From a bacterium (GTDB lineage Bacteria; Bacillota_I; Bacilli_A; Mycoplasmatales; Mycoplasmoidaceae), in the NCBI GenBank assembly GCA_017633835.1, contig JAGBOP010000014.1:1-17861 (forward strand): a stretch of 17,861 bases of DNA, given 5' to 3'. Below are positions 1-10,498 of the stretch, one piece after another. The translations under genes were made by a program, and so were the position numbers. Numbering within the stretch: the first letter of the stretch is position 1; each line of letters opens with the position of its first letter. The notes under the pieces were generated by a model. The model was not told where the DNA came from, searched no databases, and worked only from the letters and a program-made list of their open reading frames with translations.

Positions 1-63
1 ACTGACTATAGTCAAATTGAAACTATTCTTCAACAAATTAAAGAAACTTTTAACAATGACTAA
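1..63 (+). CDS. C-terminal end of an unidentified upstream gene (partial)
   Basis: The window opens inside an open frame that supplies 20 codons (TDYSQIETIL... ending FNND) and stops with TAA at 61-63. The residue pattern suggests an amphipathic C-terminal helix, but nothing identifies a family. Its last 8 bases (ATGACTAA) overlap the polC start, so it is very likely the preceding member of the same operon and translationally coupled to polC. Prolyl-tRNA synthetase often precedes polC in Firmicutes, but the tail seen here is too short to test that. Confidence 0.6.
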   Translation, partial: TDYSQIETILQQIKETFNND

Positions 64-3000
64 AACTGAACTTACGTGATTGAATAAAATACATCCTCTT
101 GGTTCCCTTGAGGATGTATTTTTCAAAAAATTTATTAGTTTGAACATTACTAATGAACAAAATCATAAAAAGATTTCCTTTAAGATTAAAGGTTTTAAAG
201 ATCCAGGAAAATCTTTTGTAATCTTGAAAGATTTGCAACAAGAATTGCATCATTTTTATGATGTTGATTTTGCAACATCAAGCAAAGATCTTGATAGCAT
301 AAAAGCAATCATTTTGCAATTAATTCCAAGTATTAAGCAAGAAGATTTTGACCTGCAATTAAACAAAAAAACTTACGAATTATTATGCCATGATGATAAT
401 ACCTTAAATGCATTAAAAAATGAAGAAGTGCAAACCGTCTTTAATATTTTAGGAATTAATCACGATAAATTATTGCAGTTAATGCAAGCTGAAGAAAGCC
501 ATCAAAATAATGATTCTTCACCGCAAAATAATAATGTTGCTGCTACCTGTGATTCAACTTTAGATAATCAAGTAGCAAATAGCCAAACTGTAGTTGCAAA
601 AGAAGATGCAACTTCTTCTTTGCCTAAAGAAGAAACTAACTCAACTAAACAACCAGCACCTAAAACTAATCCTGAAGTTGATTCAAAGCAAGCTTTAATT
701 GAAAAATATCAAACTTTAAATGCCATTCATTCAACTGCAATTCCTACTAACTTACAAGAAGCTACCACGAATGCTCAATTAGTAAACAAGCAAATTTTAG
801 TGCAAGGGGAAATCTTTAAAATTGAAAAAATGGTCCATGACCGTAAAAATACTGATGGTCACGGAGCATTAAAAACAACCGTTTACAATATTTACATCAC
901 TGACCATAATCATGCGATGTGTTTAAACGCATTAATCAGTGACAATTCCTTAGCAATTCAATCAAATTTATGCGAAGCTTATCTTGATAGTTTGCAAGAA
1001 GGTAATTGCATAAAAGCATTGGTTAAAGTGATTGTTGATAAATATGAGCATGATGATCAAGTTGGTAAGATTGAAAAAATTATTAACATTCAAACTCCTG
1101 CTAATTATCAATTAGGTGATGCCAGTGACCGCGTGGAATTGGATTTTCATACCAACATGTCAGCTTTTGATGGGTTACATAATCCCAATGATGTCATTAA
1201 ATATGCCAAAGAAATGAAGATTAAAGCATTAAGCATTAATGACTTTAATAGTACGCAATCATTTCCAAATCTATATCGTTTAGCTAAAGACCAAAATGTA
1301 AATTTAATTTATGGAGCTGAATTTGATTTATTAAACAATAATCTTGATGCGGTTTATCATCCTCAAGATTTTGTTATTTCAAATAAGAATCGTTTAGTAT
1401 TCTTTGACTTAGAAACTACTGGATTAGCACCTAATTATAATGAAATTATTGAATTTGGTGCTTACATTACGGATTTAACTCATACCTATGTTGATAAATA
1501 TCAATCATTTGTTCGTCCCGAAGGACAAATTGATGAAAAAATTACTAAACTAACCAGAATTACTTCTGATTTATTAGCAAAAGGTAAACCAATCAAAGAA
1601 TTCTTAGAAGAATTACATAAAGTTATTAAAGACACTGATATTTTAGTTGCACATAACGGGATTAACTTTGATATTAAATTCTTAAATAGTTGGTGTCGGA
1701 AATTAGGAATTAAAGAATTTAATAATCCATTAATTGATACTTTAATTTTAGCAAGAGCGTTTATTACTGATATTGGGGGATATAGTTTAGGTAAACTATC
1801 CCATTACTTTAAACTTGAATATGATGAAGAAGCAGTTGCCCACCGAGCCGATGCGGATGCTGAATATTTAAACAATGTCTTTTGAAAAATTATTGATTGC
1901 ACTCCTGACTTATTAAATAAACCATTACCAGTTTGAAATCAATTATGCAAAACTGCTAATTTATTTAAAAAGTCTTATTGCTACCGAATTTGCTTGCAAG
2001 CTCGTTATTTAAACCATAAAGATGAATCTTCCATTAAAAAACTTTACCAATTAATTTCTAGTGCAAGTACTGCTGATTTCAATAACAAACCATTATTAAC
2101 AATTGCTAATTTAGATGCTAATAAGGAATGGTTTGTTACTTCTTGTTCAGCGGTTGATGGGGGATTAATTGAACAAGCACTAGGCGAAAGTGACGAAGAC
2201 ATTATTAAATACATGCAATTTTATGATTACGTTAAAATTGCTCCTTTAACTTGTTATCAACATTTATTTCCGATTTATGGAAAAGATATTGTGGTAAAAG
2301 CATTAGAACACATTATCAAATTAGCAAAAGCTAATAAGATTTTGCTTACTGCTACTTCGAATGCTTATTATTTTCCTGAATACTTTAAAATTTTCCATAA
2401 GATTTATATTCTTACTAAATCAATTGGTAATAAGTTTCACAGATACAACAATCACAAGGAAGATGAAACTTGTGTTTACCAACCACTGATGTATGTTCGT
2501 AATACCAAAGACATGCTGCAAGAAATGCATGAATTAATTCCAGATGAACAATACTTAAAAGAAGTTGTCATTGATAATCCAAACAAAGTATTATCGTTAA
2601 TTGAACCAAACCAAGTTCCGATTCAAACAGGATTATTTCCGCCCCACATTGAAGGAGTTGATGAAAAACTTAAGGAAGAAGTTTATAAGAATGCACGTCA
2701 ACAATATGGTGATGATTTACCAAAATTAATTCAAGATCGTTTAAATCTTGAATTAGACATCATCATCAAAAATGGTTATAGTGTGGTTTATTGAATTTCT
2801 CACTTATTAGTAATTCAATCTCTATCAGATCATTTCTTAGTTGGTTCGCGGGGTTCAGTTGGTTCTAGTTTAGTAGCTACTTTTTTAAAGATTACGGAAA
2901 TTAATCCTTTACAAGCTCATTATTATTGTAAAAAGTGCCACTATTTTGAAACTGATGATAAAAACCTAAATTCTGGTTATGATTTACCTAAGAAGAAGTG

Positions 3001-4546
3001 TCCTAACTGTGGTGAATGATTAATTGGGGAAGGACAAAACATTCCGTTTGCCACTTTCCTTGGCTTTAAAGGCGATAAGATTCCTGATATTGACTTAAAC
3101 TTCTCAGGTTTATACCAAAGTAAAGCCCACAATTTTATTCGCGAAATGTTTGGTAAAGAACACGCTTTTCGAGCTGGTACAATTAGCACCGTAGCTGAAA
3201 AAACAGCATTTGCTTATGTGAAGGATTATTTAGAAGCATTAAACCAAGATCCAGCTTATGCATATAAGAAATGACTTGCTGCTAACTGCATGAATGTGAA
3301 GCGTACTACTGGTCAACACCCAGGAGGTGTAGTAATCGTTCCCCGGGATAAAACTATTTACGACTTTACTCCTTATAACTTTCCAGCTGACGATACAACT
3401 AGTGACTGATTTACCACTCATTTTGAATTTGAAAACATTCACGATAACTTATTAAAGTTTGATATTTTAGGTCATGATGATCCAACTGTACTGAAATATC
3501 TAAGTGACATGACGAAGGTAGATCCCCGGACGATTCCAACTCATGATGATAAAGTAATTAGTTTATTTAACAGCACTAAGGCCTTAAATATTCCAAGTAA
3601 TCTTGCGAAAGATTACAATGAATCAAACGGTGCCATTGGTTTACCAGAATTTGGCACCAGGTTTGTGCGCGGAATGCTTGAAGAATCATTACCTAATTCT
3701 TTTTCTGACTTAGTTAGAATTTCTGGGTTATCACATGGAACTAATGTGTGAGCTAATAACCAACAATTATTAATTAAGCAAGGTAAGCATTTAAACGAAT
3801 TAGTAACTTGCCGGGATGATATCATGCTATTTTTAGCAAGTAAAGGCATTGAACCTTTAACTGCGTTTAAAATCATGGAAGATATTCGAAAAGGGCGGGG
3901 CATTAAACCAGAATATAAGCAAATCATGAATGAACACGTTCCATCTTGATACATTGATGCATGTAAGAAAATTGTTTACTTATTTCCAAAAGCCCATGCT
4001 GCTGCTTACGTTTTAAGTGCCTGAAGAATTGCGTGATTTAAAGTTTACTATCCACTTGCTTATTATGCAACTTACTTTAGTGTTCGATGTGAAGTATTTG
4101 ACATTGTTTCTATGATGGGGGGGATTAATGCCATTAAAGCACGCATGCAAGAAATTAAAAAAAGTGTGAAGGATAAAGCATCATTATCAAAAAGAGATCA
4201 AGATTTATATGACATGTTAGAAGTCGCACTGGAAATGTGCTATCGGGGTTACAAATTTAGTAACATTGATTTGCAAAAATCAGACGCTACTTTATTTGTC
4301 GTTGATGAAACAAATAAAGCAATTATTCCCCCTTTTACTGTTTTAGATGGACTTGGTAAATCAGTTGCTGATTCGATTGTGCAAGCAAGAACTATCCATG
4401 CTTTTGATTCATTAGATGACTTTAAAAAAAGAACAAATGTGAATAAAAATCTAATTGTTGCTCTTGAACATTTAGGTGTGTTTAAAGGATTAAGTCAAAG
4501 CAACCAACTATGCTTTGATTTTGGTAATCTTAATTCTAATAATTAA
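56..4546 (+). CDS. polC: DNA polymerase III alpha subunit, PolC type
   Basis: PolC is the replicative polymerase of low-GC Gram-positives and Mollicutes. Read with UGA as Trp the frame is continuous for 1496 aa, close to the family's roughly 1440. Order: N-terminal domain (about 1-145), a low-complexity Asn/Thr/Gln linker (about 145-225), OB fold (about 230-355), PHP part 1 (about 360-445), inserted DEDD exonuclease (D451xE453, D539, H596 and D601 visible), PHP part 2, a four-Cys zinc site (C958, C961, C982, C985), palm motif PDIDLNFSG with catalytic D1011 and D1013, and [10 protein letters not shown] further on. The last 60 residues carry a helix-hairpin-helix-like stretch. The ATG at 56 is preferred over a TTG at 80 because the frame stays open through a UGA Trp and gives a compact 8-nt overlap with the gene before. 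The PHP metal ligands look lost (see findings). The protein works at the replication fork with the beta clamp. Confidence 0.97.
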
Positions 4547-4585
4547 TATAATAAAAATAATTAATTAATAGGAATAATAATCAAG

Positions 4586-5230
4586 ATGAAACTATATAGT
4601 GATGCATTAATTCATGAAAAGAATTTTCAAATTTATCCCGATACAAAAATTATTTTCTTTGACTTAGAAACCACGGGTTTAAATCCGCAAGTTGATCATA
4701 TTCTTGAATTTGGAGCTTATGCAACTAATGTTCATGCAAGTGAAATGTTTAGCTTCCAAACCTTTGTTAACATTCATGAACACGTTCCTTCTTTCATTAC
4801 TAAGTTAACTAGAATTGATGACCAATTAATGCAAACTGGGATGGAAACTAAGCAATTATTGCAACAGTTACACCAAATCATTGGGAAGCATGATATTTTA
4901 GTAGCTCATAATGGGATTCATTTTGACTTACAATTTTTAAATCACTGGTGTGATTATTATCATGTTCCCAAATTTGATAATCCGTTTATTGACACGTTGT
5001 ATTTAGCAAGGTTCTTTTTACCAGAATTACCTAATCATAAATTAGGAACGGTTTGCAAACACTTCATGATTAATTATGATGCACTTAACGTTGCTCACCG
5101 AGCGGATGCTGACGCTAAATATTTATGTGATGTTTTTTGGAAATTAATGCAATTACATCCTGATTTATGAAATTATCCATTACAAGAATGAAATGATTTA
5201 TTGTATTCCTTACTTAATTTAGATCGTTAA
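4586..5230 (+). CDS. Stand-alone DEDD 3'-5' exonuclease, paralogue of the PolC proofreading domain
   Basis: This 214-aa protein is essentially one DnaQ-like exonuclease domain. It shows FFDLETTGL (DxE), [11 protein letters not shown] and AHRADADA, the full DEDDh catalytic set, so it should remove nucleotides from DNA or RNA 3' ends. It aligns end to end with PolC residues from about 447 to 630. Shared blocks include [29 protein letters not shown] and the segment after the domain (PDL..PL..WN.L), so it looks like a copy of the polC region rather than a generic exonuclease. ATG at 4586 follows AGGA at 4570-4573. A UGA Trp occurs at 5168 and the true stop is TAA at 5228-5230. It begins 39 nt after polC and ends 24 nt before ffh. 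It may act as an extra proofreading or repair exonuclease; the substrate is not evident. Confidence 0.93.
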
Positions 5231-5254
5231 ATAACAAAATTAGAGGATTAAATT

Positions 5255-6601
5255 ATGTTTAAAACAATGATTAGTGGGATTGTCCAACGCAATCTTAAGA
5301 ATAAGGTCTTGAAATCCACCATTAAAGAAGAAGATATTAAAGACGTTTTACGAGAAATTAGAATTGCCTTACTTGATGCGGATGTAAACATCATTGTCGT
5401 TAAAGAATTAATTAACGGAATTAAGAAAGATTTAATTGGCAAGATTATTCCAGAAGAAACTAAGTTTAGTGATTTCTTCTTGAATTCAGTAAAAACGCAA
5501 TTAACTGACATCTTGGGCAAAGAATTTAAGGAATTTAATACTGAAAAACCAACCTTAAAAATTTTAATGGTTGGTTTACAAGGTTCAGGTAAAACTACTA
5601 CTTGTGCTAAATTAGCAAAATATTTAATGGACAAACGAAGTAGTCCAAAAGCAACGTTAGTTGCCCTTGATGTTTATCGGGCCGCGGCAATTGACCAATT
5701 AAAGCAATTAGCAACCGACATTAATATTGGGTGCATTGAAGAAGGTCAAGGTGATCCATTGAAAATTGCTGATGATGCATTACAACAAATCAAGGATAAA
5801 AACATTAACATCAGTATTTTTGATACGGCTGGTAGATTACAAACTGATGAAAAATTAATGAGTGAATTAGTTGCTTTAAAGAAGAAAATTCAACCTGACG
5901 AAATCTTCCTTGTTGTTGACTCAATGTCAGGTCAAGACGTGATTAACGTGGCAAAAGAATTCCATAACCATTTAAATTTAACTGGAATTATTTTAACCAA
6001 GATGGATTCGGATGCAAGAGCGGGAGCCGCTTTAAGTTTAATTAAAATCTTAAACGTACCAATTCGCTTCTTAGGAACAGGGGAAAAAGTAGGTTCCATT
6101 GATGAATTTTATCCCGACCGGATTGCTGACCGGATTTTAGGTTTAGGTGATATTTTAACCTTAAGTGAAAAAGCATACAACGTCATTGATGAAAAAGACG
6201 TAAAGCGTTCGGTGGCACGAATGTTTTCGGGTAAATTTGACCTTGATGACATGCTTAACCAAATTGAACAAATGGATAAGTTAGGTTCTTTTTCTTCCAT
6301 GATGAAATACATGCCAGATAAAGTAAAAACTACTTTAACTGAAGATAAAGTTATTCAAGCTGAACAAAAAGCCAAAATTTGACGGATTTTGCTTTCTTCA
6401 ATGACAAAAAAAGAACGCCATAATCCCAAATTAATTATCAAAGATCAAACTAGAAAAAACCGGATTTTAAATGGTTCAGGTCGGAAGCAAGAAGAATTAA
6501 ATAAGATGCTAAAAGACTGACAAAAAGCAAAAGAAAACTTTGATAAGATGGCAAAAATGATGCAAAATGGCCGTGATCCCTGAAAAGAAATGGGGTTCTA
6601 A
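5255..6601 (+). CDS. ffh: Signal recognition particle GTPase Ffh (SRP54)
   Basis: Ffh binds SRP RNA and hydrophobic signal sequences on nascent chains and docks to FtsY at the membrane in a GTP-dependent way. The 448-aa length is typical. Domain order is an N-terminal helical bundle (about 1-95), the NG GTPase with P-loop GLQGSGKT (107-114), DTAGR (190-194) and TKMD (248-251), then GLGDILTL leading into the methionine-rich M domain with its RNA-binding RILNGSG segment starting at R403. The C-terminal stretch is rich in Met and Lys, as in the family. The frame passes UGA Trp codons at 6380 and beyond and stops with TAA at 6599-6601. AGAGGA at 5242-5247 lies 7 nt before the ATG. It sits in the polC operon, and the following membrane-protein gene starts only 11 nt downstream. 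Confidence 0.97.
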
Positions 6602-6612
6602 TTCTTTAATTA

Positions 6613-7404
6613 ATGGCGTTTGTAATTGAGTTTTTTATTTCCAAGATTTTATCAGTTTTAATTTATAAAAGCATTGGGTGAAATGAAAAAGGGTATGACC
6701 GATTGATTCATACCAATGATAAATATATCTTTAATAACTATAATAAATGATTTGCATTTTTTAAATATTTAGTGTTTATCTTGTTCTTTGTCAGCATGTT
6801 CTTTTACATCTTTTGTTATTTTTATGGACTTTATAATAACCATGAATACGTACCAACTTATGAAGATGGTAAGATTGTTTATAACGTTCAATACAGTGAT
6901 GACATGCTTTATGTGGGATGAATGTTTTTATTATTTGGAGTAACATTCTTCCTTGATTTACAAGATCAAGCACCGTTATTAGTACATTTTTATAAAAAAA
7001 TAACGAAGTACGAACGAAGGAATTTGATTTATAGTTTTCGTACTCCGTTTTGAGTAGTATTACCATTAACCGCATTATTACATATTTTGCTGTTAATGTT
7101 TATTGAAAATGCTTGGGTGATGATGACTCCAGGAGATTTAGATGCAACGATTGCTATTCATCACGGATCAACCAACCTTGATTTAGCATTGTGTGCATGC
7201 TACTACATTTTAGTAATTGACGCATCAATCTTTATTATTAGTAGTATTGTTCTTTATTTTACGCACAGTACTATTGATGTTAAATATGTCGCATTATTTT
7301 GCAAGCCTGATTCGTCAGCATACAAATTCTTTTATGATCGTTTAAATAGAATTAAAACAAAAGTAAATAAATCAATTAAAAAGATTGAAGAAGTTATTTT
7401 TTAA
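6613..7404 (+). CDS. Uncharacterised membrane protein with about four transmembrane helices
   Basis: I do not recognise the family. Read with UGA as Trp from ATG 6613, the product is 263 aa. Hydrophobic segments lie at about 47-72, 98-117, 146-166 and 191-217, with a possible amphipathic helix at 3-17. Between helices 1 and 2 is a polar loop rich in Asp, Glu and Tyr; the C-terminal 45 residues are Lys/Arg rich and probably cytosolic. No signal peptidase site, lipobox or catalytic motif is visible. It follows ffh by 11 nt, so it is probably the last gene of the polC-ffh transcript. Under the standard code only its C-terminal 105 residues would be called. Its 3' end overlaps convergent rsmG by 11 nt. 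Confidence 0.85.
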
Positions 7405-8080
7405 TTGCAGTTCATTTGCGAGGATATTGATCACTAGTGCTTTTTGTTTTGCTAAAAAATAACGCATAAGATTGATTATTAGCTTCTTGATAAGTTAGAA
7501 CGTGATCTAACTTAATGCTTAATGCATTCATAATATCTTTGGCTTCTATTAATTCTTGCTGTCAATTTTCCCCTTTTAATAAAATACAAGTTCCATTTAC
7601 TTTTAAATAAGGAATTGTTAATTCTAAGATTACTTTGATTTTAGCTACGGCTCTAGCGGTAGCAAGGTCAAAGTAATTTTTATACATTGCACTAATACAT
7701 TCTGCTCGTTCGTTTAGCAATTTTACATGTTTTAAGTCAAGTGACTTTACTACTTCATTTAAGAAGGCAATTTTTTTGTTGTTTGCTTCTACAATTACTA
7801 AATGTTGATTAGGATGTAAAATGGCTAGGGGAATGCCCGGAATACCTGAACCACTACCAACATCAAGCATGGTCGTTATTTTTGTTCAATCTAAAGTAAT
7901 AAAAGGATAAATGGAATTATAAAAATATTGACCATAGACTTTATCTTCAGTACATAAGCGAGTTAAATTTTCATATTGATTAGTAGTTTGTACTAATTCT
8001 TTATATTTAGCAAATTGGTCAATTTGAACTTGTGTTGCATTAATTGAATGCAAAAAATTAATGAATTCATCTTTAGTCAT
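7394..8080 (-). CDS. rsmG: 16S rRNA (guanine-N7)-methyltransferase RsmG (GidB)
   Basis: RsmG uses S-adenosylmethionine to methylate N7 of G527 (E. coli numbering) in 16S rRNA; its loss in other bacteria gives low-level streptomycin resistance. The product is 228 aa. The N-terminal helical region has YKELVQTTNQYENLT, followed by the SAM-binding glycine loop LDVGSGSGIPGIPLA starting at about L72, the acidic VIVEA strand end, and ATARAVAKI. The C-terminus ends YPRKWTAIKK, matching the family's YPRKxGxxxKxPL tail in shortened form. UGA Trp codons at 7888, 7564 and 7414 (minus-strand reading) break it under the standard code. ATG at 8080 is preferred over a TTG at 8104 because it matches family starts and gives an 8-nt overlap with mnmG. 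It is the second gene of an mnmG-rsmG pair. Confidence 0.95.
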
Positions 8081-9944
8081 GGTGATTCTTTTTGGTTTGT
8101 TCAACGTAATATTTTAAGTAAACTAAATCACTAAAATTAATGCCACTAATTCTGGATGCTTGGTCAATTGTTTGGGGTCGAATTTTATTTAATTTAATAA
8201 TCGATTCAGTGGCAATATTTGGTACTTGTTTAAAGTCAGCAATTCAACTTAAATCAATATCTTTAAGTCCTTTAAAGTTATTAATCATTTCTATTTCACG
8301 TTTAATGTAACCTAAATAGCGAATATTAATTTCAGCTTTTTGCAACCAATCATCATTTAATGCTTGATAGATATCTGGTAGATATTGCTTTAGTTTAAAG
8401 ATATTCATATCAGCTCGACATAAATAAGATGCTAATTTTAAATTAGAAATTTCGTACTTGGTTTGTTCATTTAATTCTTTAATTTGTCCTACTGTAGTAT
8501 TTTTTAGATAATTTATTAATGATTCTAATAATTCTTTATTCTTTAAATAGATTTGTCAATGTTCTTCGCTAATTAAACCAATTTCATGACCATATTTTAA
8601 TAACCTATCATCAGCATTATCGTTGCGTAGCATTAAACGATATTCAGCTCTACTGGTTAATAAACGGTAAGGATCTAAAATTCCCTTCGTTGTTAAATCG
8701 TCAATCATGACTCCAATGTATGCTTCATCTCGACCTAAAATTAATGGTTTTTGGTGATGAATCTTTAAATAAGCATTAATTCCCGCCATGATGCCTTGAC
8801 CTGCAGCTTCTTCATAACCACTAGTGCCATTAATTTGACCACCAAAATACAATCCATGTCACTTCTTACTTTCTAATGTGGGATATAAATCAAGTGGGTC
8901 AATCGCATCATATTCAATGGCATATCCATAAATCGCTACTTTACAGTTTTCTAATCCCGGTAGTGATCTAATCATTTGTTCTTGCACATCAGGGGGCATT
9001 GAAGTACTTAAATCCCCTAAATACATGGTTGGTAAAGATAATGATTCAGGTTCAAGGAATAATTGGTGTCGTGGTTTAGTTGTGAACCGAGTAACTTTAT
9101 CTTCAATGCTTAAGCAATATTGAGGACCTATACCAGTGATGTATCCTGAATACATCGCTGATTTATTTTTATTAGCCCAAATAATATCATGGGTTTTTTT
9201 ATTGGTATATAGTAAATAACAAGGAATTTGGTCTTTTAAGGGTAAAATGCGTTGTTGAAAGTGGGAGAAGCAAATCTTTAAATCGGTTCCATTTTCTTCT
9301 TGACACTTGGAAAAATCAATGGTATCAGTGTAAATCCGAGGGGGAGTACCAGTTTTTAATCTCCGTAATTTAAAGCCTAATCGTACTAGTGATTCAGATA
9401 AATGGGTTGAATTTTTTAAACCATTAGGTCCTTCATTGGTTCGGTTATATCCCCTAAACGTATATGATTGCAAATAAGTACCAGTGGTCAAAATCACACT
9501 TTTTGCATAAATAATCCCGTGTTTGGCTGTATACACTCCTTTAACGGTATCACCTTCAATATACAAGTCAGTTGCTTCATCAATAACTAAATCAATGTAA
9601 GGATTATCCTTTATTAATTTAATAAATAGTTTTTGGAATTCAATCTTATCACATTGTTCTCTTATTGCTCATACTCCAGGTCCCTTGGAAGTATTTAGCA
9701 ATTTAATTTGGATGGCAGTAGCATCTGCAACTTTACCTTGCATACCCCCTAATGCATCAATTTCTCTAGTAACAATCCCTTTAGCTGGTCCACCCACTGA
9801 TGGGTTACATGGCATTTTGCCAATCCCTTGTTCTGTTAAAGTGATTAAAGCAACTTTTTGCTTTAAATTAGCAAAAACAAAGCATGCTTCTAATCCCGCA
9901 TGTCCTGCTCCAACTACAATTGCTTCATATTCTTGTTTTTCCAT
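8073..9944 (-). CDS. mnmG: tRNA uridine 5-carboxymethylaminomethyl modification enzyme MnmG (GidA)
   Basis: MnmG is the FAD-dependent partner of the GTPase MnmE; together they place the cmnm5 group on wobble U34 of tRNAs reading two-codon boxes. The continuous 623-aa frame is the normal length. It shows the FAD dinucleotide fold [11 protein letters not shown] (10-20), [13 protein letters not shown] with C46, [30 protein letters not shown], the [18 protein letters not shown] glycine-rich FAD segment, [17 protein letters not shown], and a helical C-terminal domain ending near [18 protein letters not shown] that contacts MnmE. An AAAGGAG site (minus strand, 9959-9953) lies 8 nt before the ATG. 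Internal UGA Trp codons split it into pieces under the standard code. It is the first gene of the minus-strand pair with rsmG and is divergent from the 10079 membrane-protein gene across 134 nt. Confidence 0.97.
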
Positions 9945-10034
9945 GATTGCTGCTCCTTTTTTATTAAATGATAATTATTTTATAAATGTTTTGGTTTTTC
10001 TTTGATTAATCTAATAACTAAAAAGTAAATTTTA

Positions 10035-10040
10035 TATAAT
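10035..10040 (+). promoter_or_regulatory. -10 box of a putative promoter for the first small membrane protein
   Basis: A perfect TATAAT lies 38 nt before the ATG at 10079 in the divergent spacer from mnmG. No convincing -35 box is seen at the usual distance: the nearest TTGATT (10002-10007) is 27 nt upstream, too far. The same TTTATATAAT string recurs before the paralogue at 10499. Confidence 0.45.
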
Positions 10041-10078
10041 AATATTTACTTAATATTTTTCAAAGTAAGGAGCATTAT

Positions 10079-10375
10079 ATGAGTCAAAATGCTGATCTTT
10101 TAAATAAAGCCCACAAACATGCAATTTGAGCATTCTTTATGTGACTTTTTGTTATTACATGTCTTATTGGTTTAATTTTCCAAATTTTGCTTGTGTTAGA
10201 CTTAATGAACATGAATGACGAACAATGCAAAGATCGTAAGTTGCTTTTAATTCTTGCCATTGTAGGAATTTTCTACGCTGGTTTAATTCTAGACATTATC
10301 ATCGCTTTCAAATTACGTCCTGATACAATTGATGTTGTCAAGAGTGGTGCAAAAGATTTAGCAAAGAAGATTTAA
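10079..10375 (+). CDS. Small two-helix membrane protein, copy 1
   Basis: No recognised family. It encodes 98 aa read with UGA as Trp at 10127 and 10142, starting at ATG 10079 behind a strong AAGGAG (10067-10072, 6-nt spacing). Layout: a short polar N-terminus with NKAHKHAIW, helix 1 at about 16-42 containing IGLIFQILLVLDL, a short acidic/Cys loop (NDEQCKDR), helix 2 at about 54-77 with LLLILAIVGIFYAG, and a basic C-terminal tail of about 20 residues. This hairpin topology with both tails probably cytosolic is an inference. It is a clear paralogue of the next gene (same length, about half identical by eye). It has its own -10 box and is followed by an intrinsic terminator, so it is likely monocistronic. 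Confidence 0.85.
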
Positions 10376-10397
10376 TCTTTTTTCTCAATTAATAAAG

Positions 10398-10432
10398 AAT
10401 AACCTGCTGGTTTTCACCAGGTTATTTTTTTT
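10398..10432 (+). terminator. Intrinsic terminator after small membrane protein copy 1
   Basis: A perfect 9-bp inverted repeat (AATAACCTG at 10398-10406, CAGGTTATT at 10418-10426) encloses an 11-nt loop and runs into eight T residues at 10425-10432. It lies 22 nt after the stop codon. Confidence 0.85.
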
Positions 10433-10443
10433 ATTATCAGTAA

Positions 10444-10471
10444 TTATTGTTGTTATTAATTTTTATATAAT
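10444..10471 (+). promoter_or_regulatory. Putative promoter of small membrane protein copy 2
   Basis: TATAAT at 10466-10471 is preceded by TTATTG at 10444-10449 with 16-nt spacing. The -35 match is weak (3 of 6). The -10 lies 27 nt before the start codon at 10499, just downstream of the preceding terminator, which fits independent transcription. Confidence 0.45.
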
Positions 10472-10498
10472 CCTTGTGATTAAACAATAAAAGAAAAA

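Noticed and set aside
80..1885. TTG at 80 as polC start and TGA at 1883 as its end
   Set aside because: The frame opens at ATG 56, passes UGA Trp codons and continues with PolC palm motifs to TAA at 4544; these are fragments of one gene.
3613..3954. 113-codon minus-strand frame opposite polC
   Set aside because: It is antisense to conserved PolC sequence, with no ribosome binding site and no recognisable protein; a shadow frame.
5248..5634. 128-codon minus-strand frame opposite the ffh start
   Set aside because: It overlaps well-conserved ffh coding sequence, so its openness follows from the codon pattern of ffh.
8081..8104. Earlier TTG start for rsmG at 8104
   Set aside because: ATG at 8080 matches family N-termini better and gives a compact 8-nt overlap with mnmG.
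9685..10005. 106-codon plus-strand frame opposite mnmG
   Set aside because: It is antisense to the conserved FAD-binding start of mnmG and is explained by that gene.
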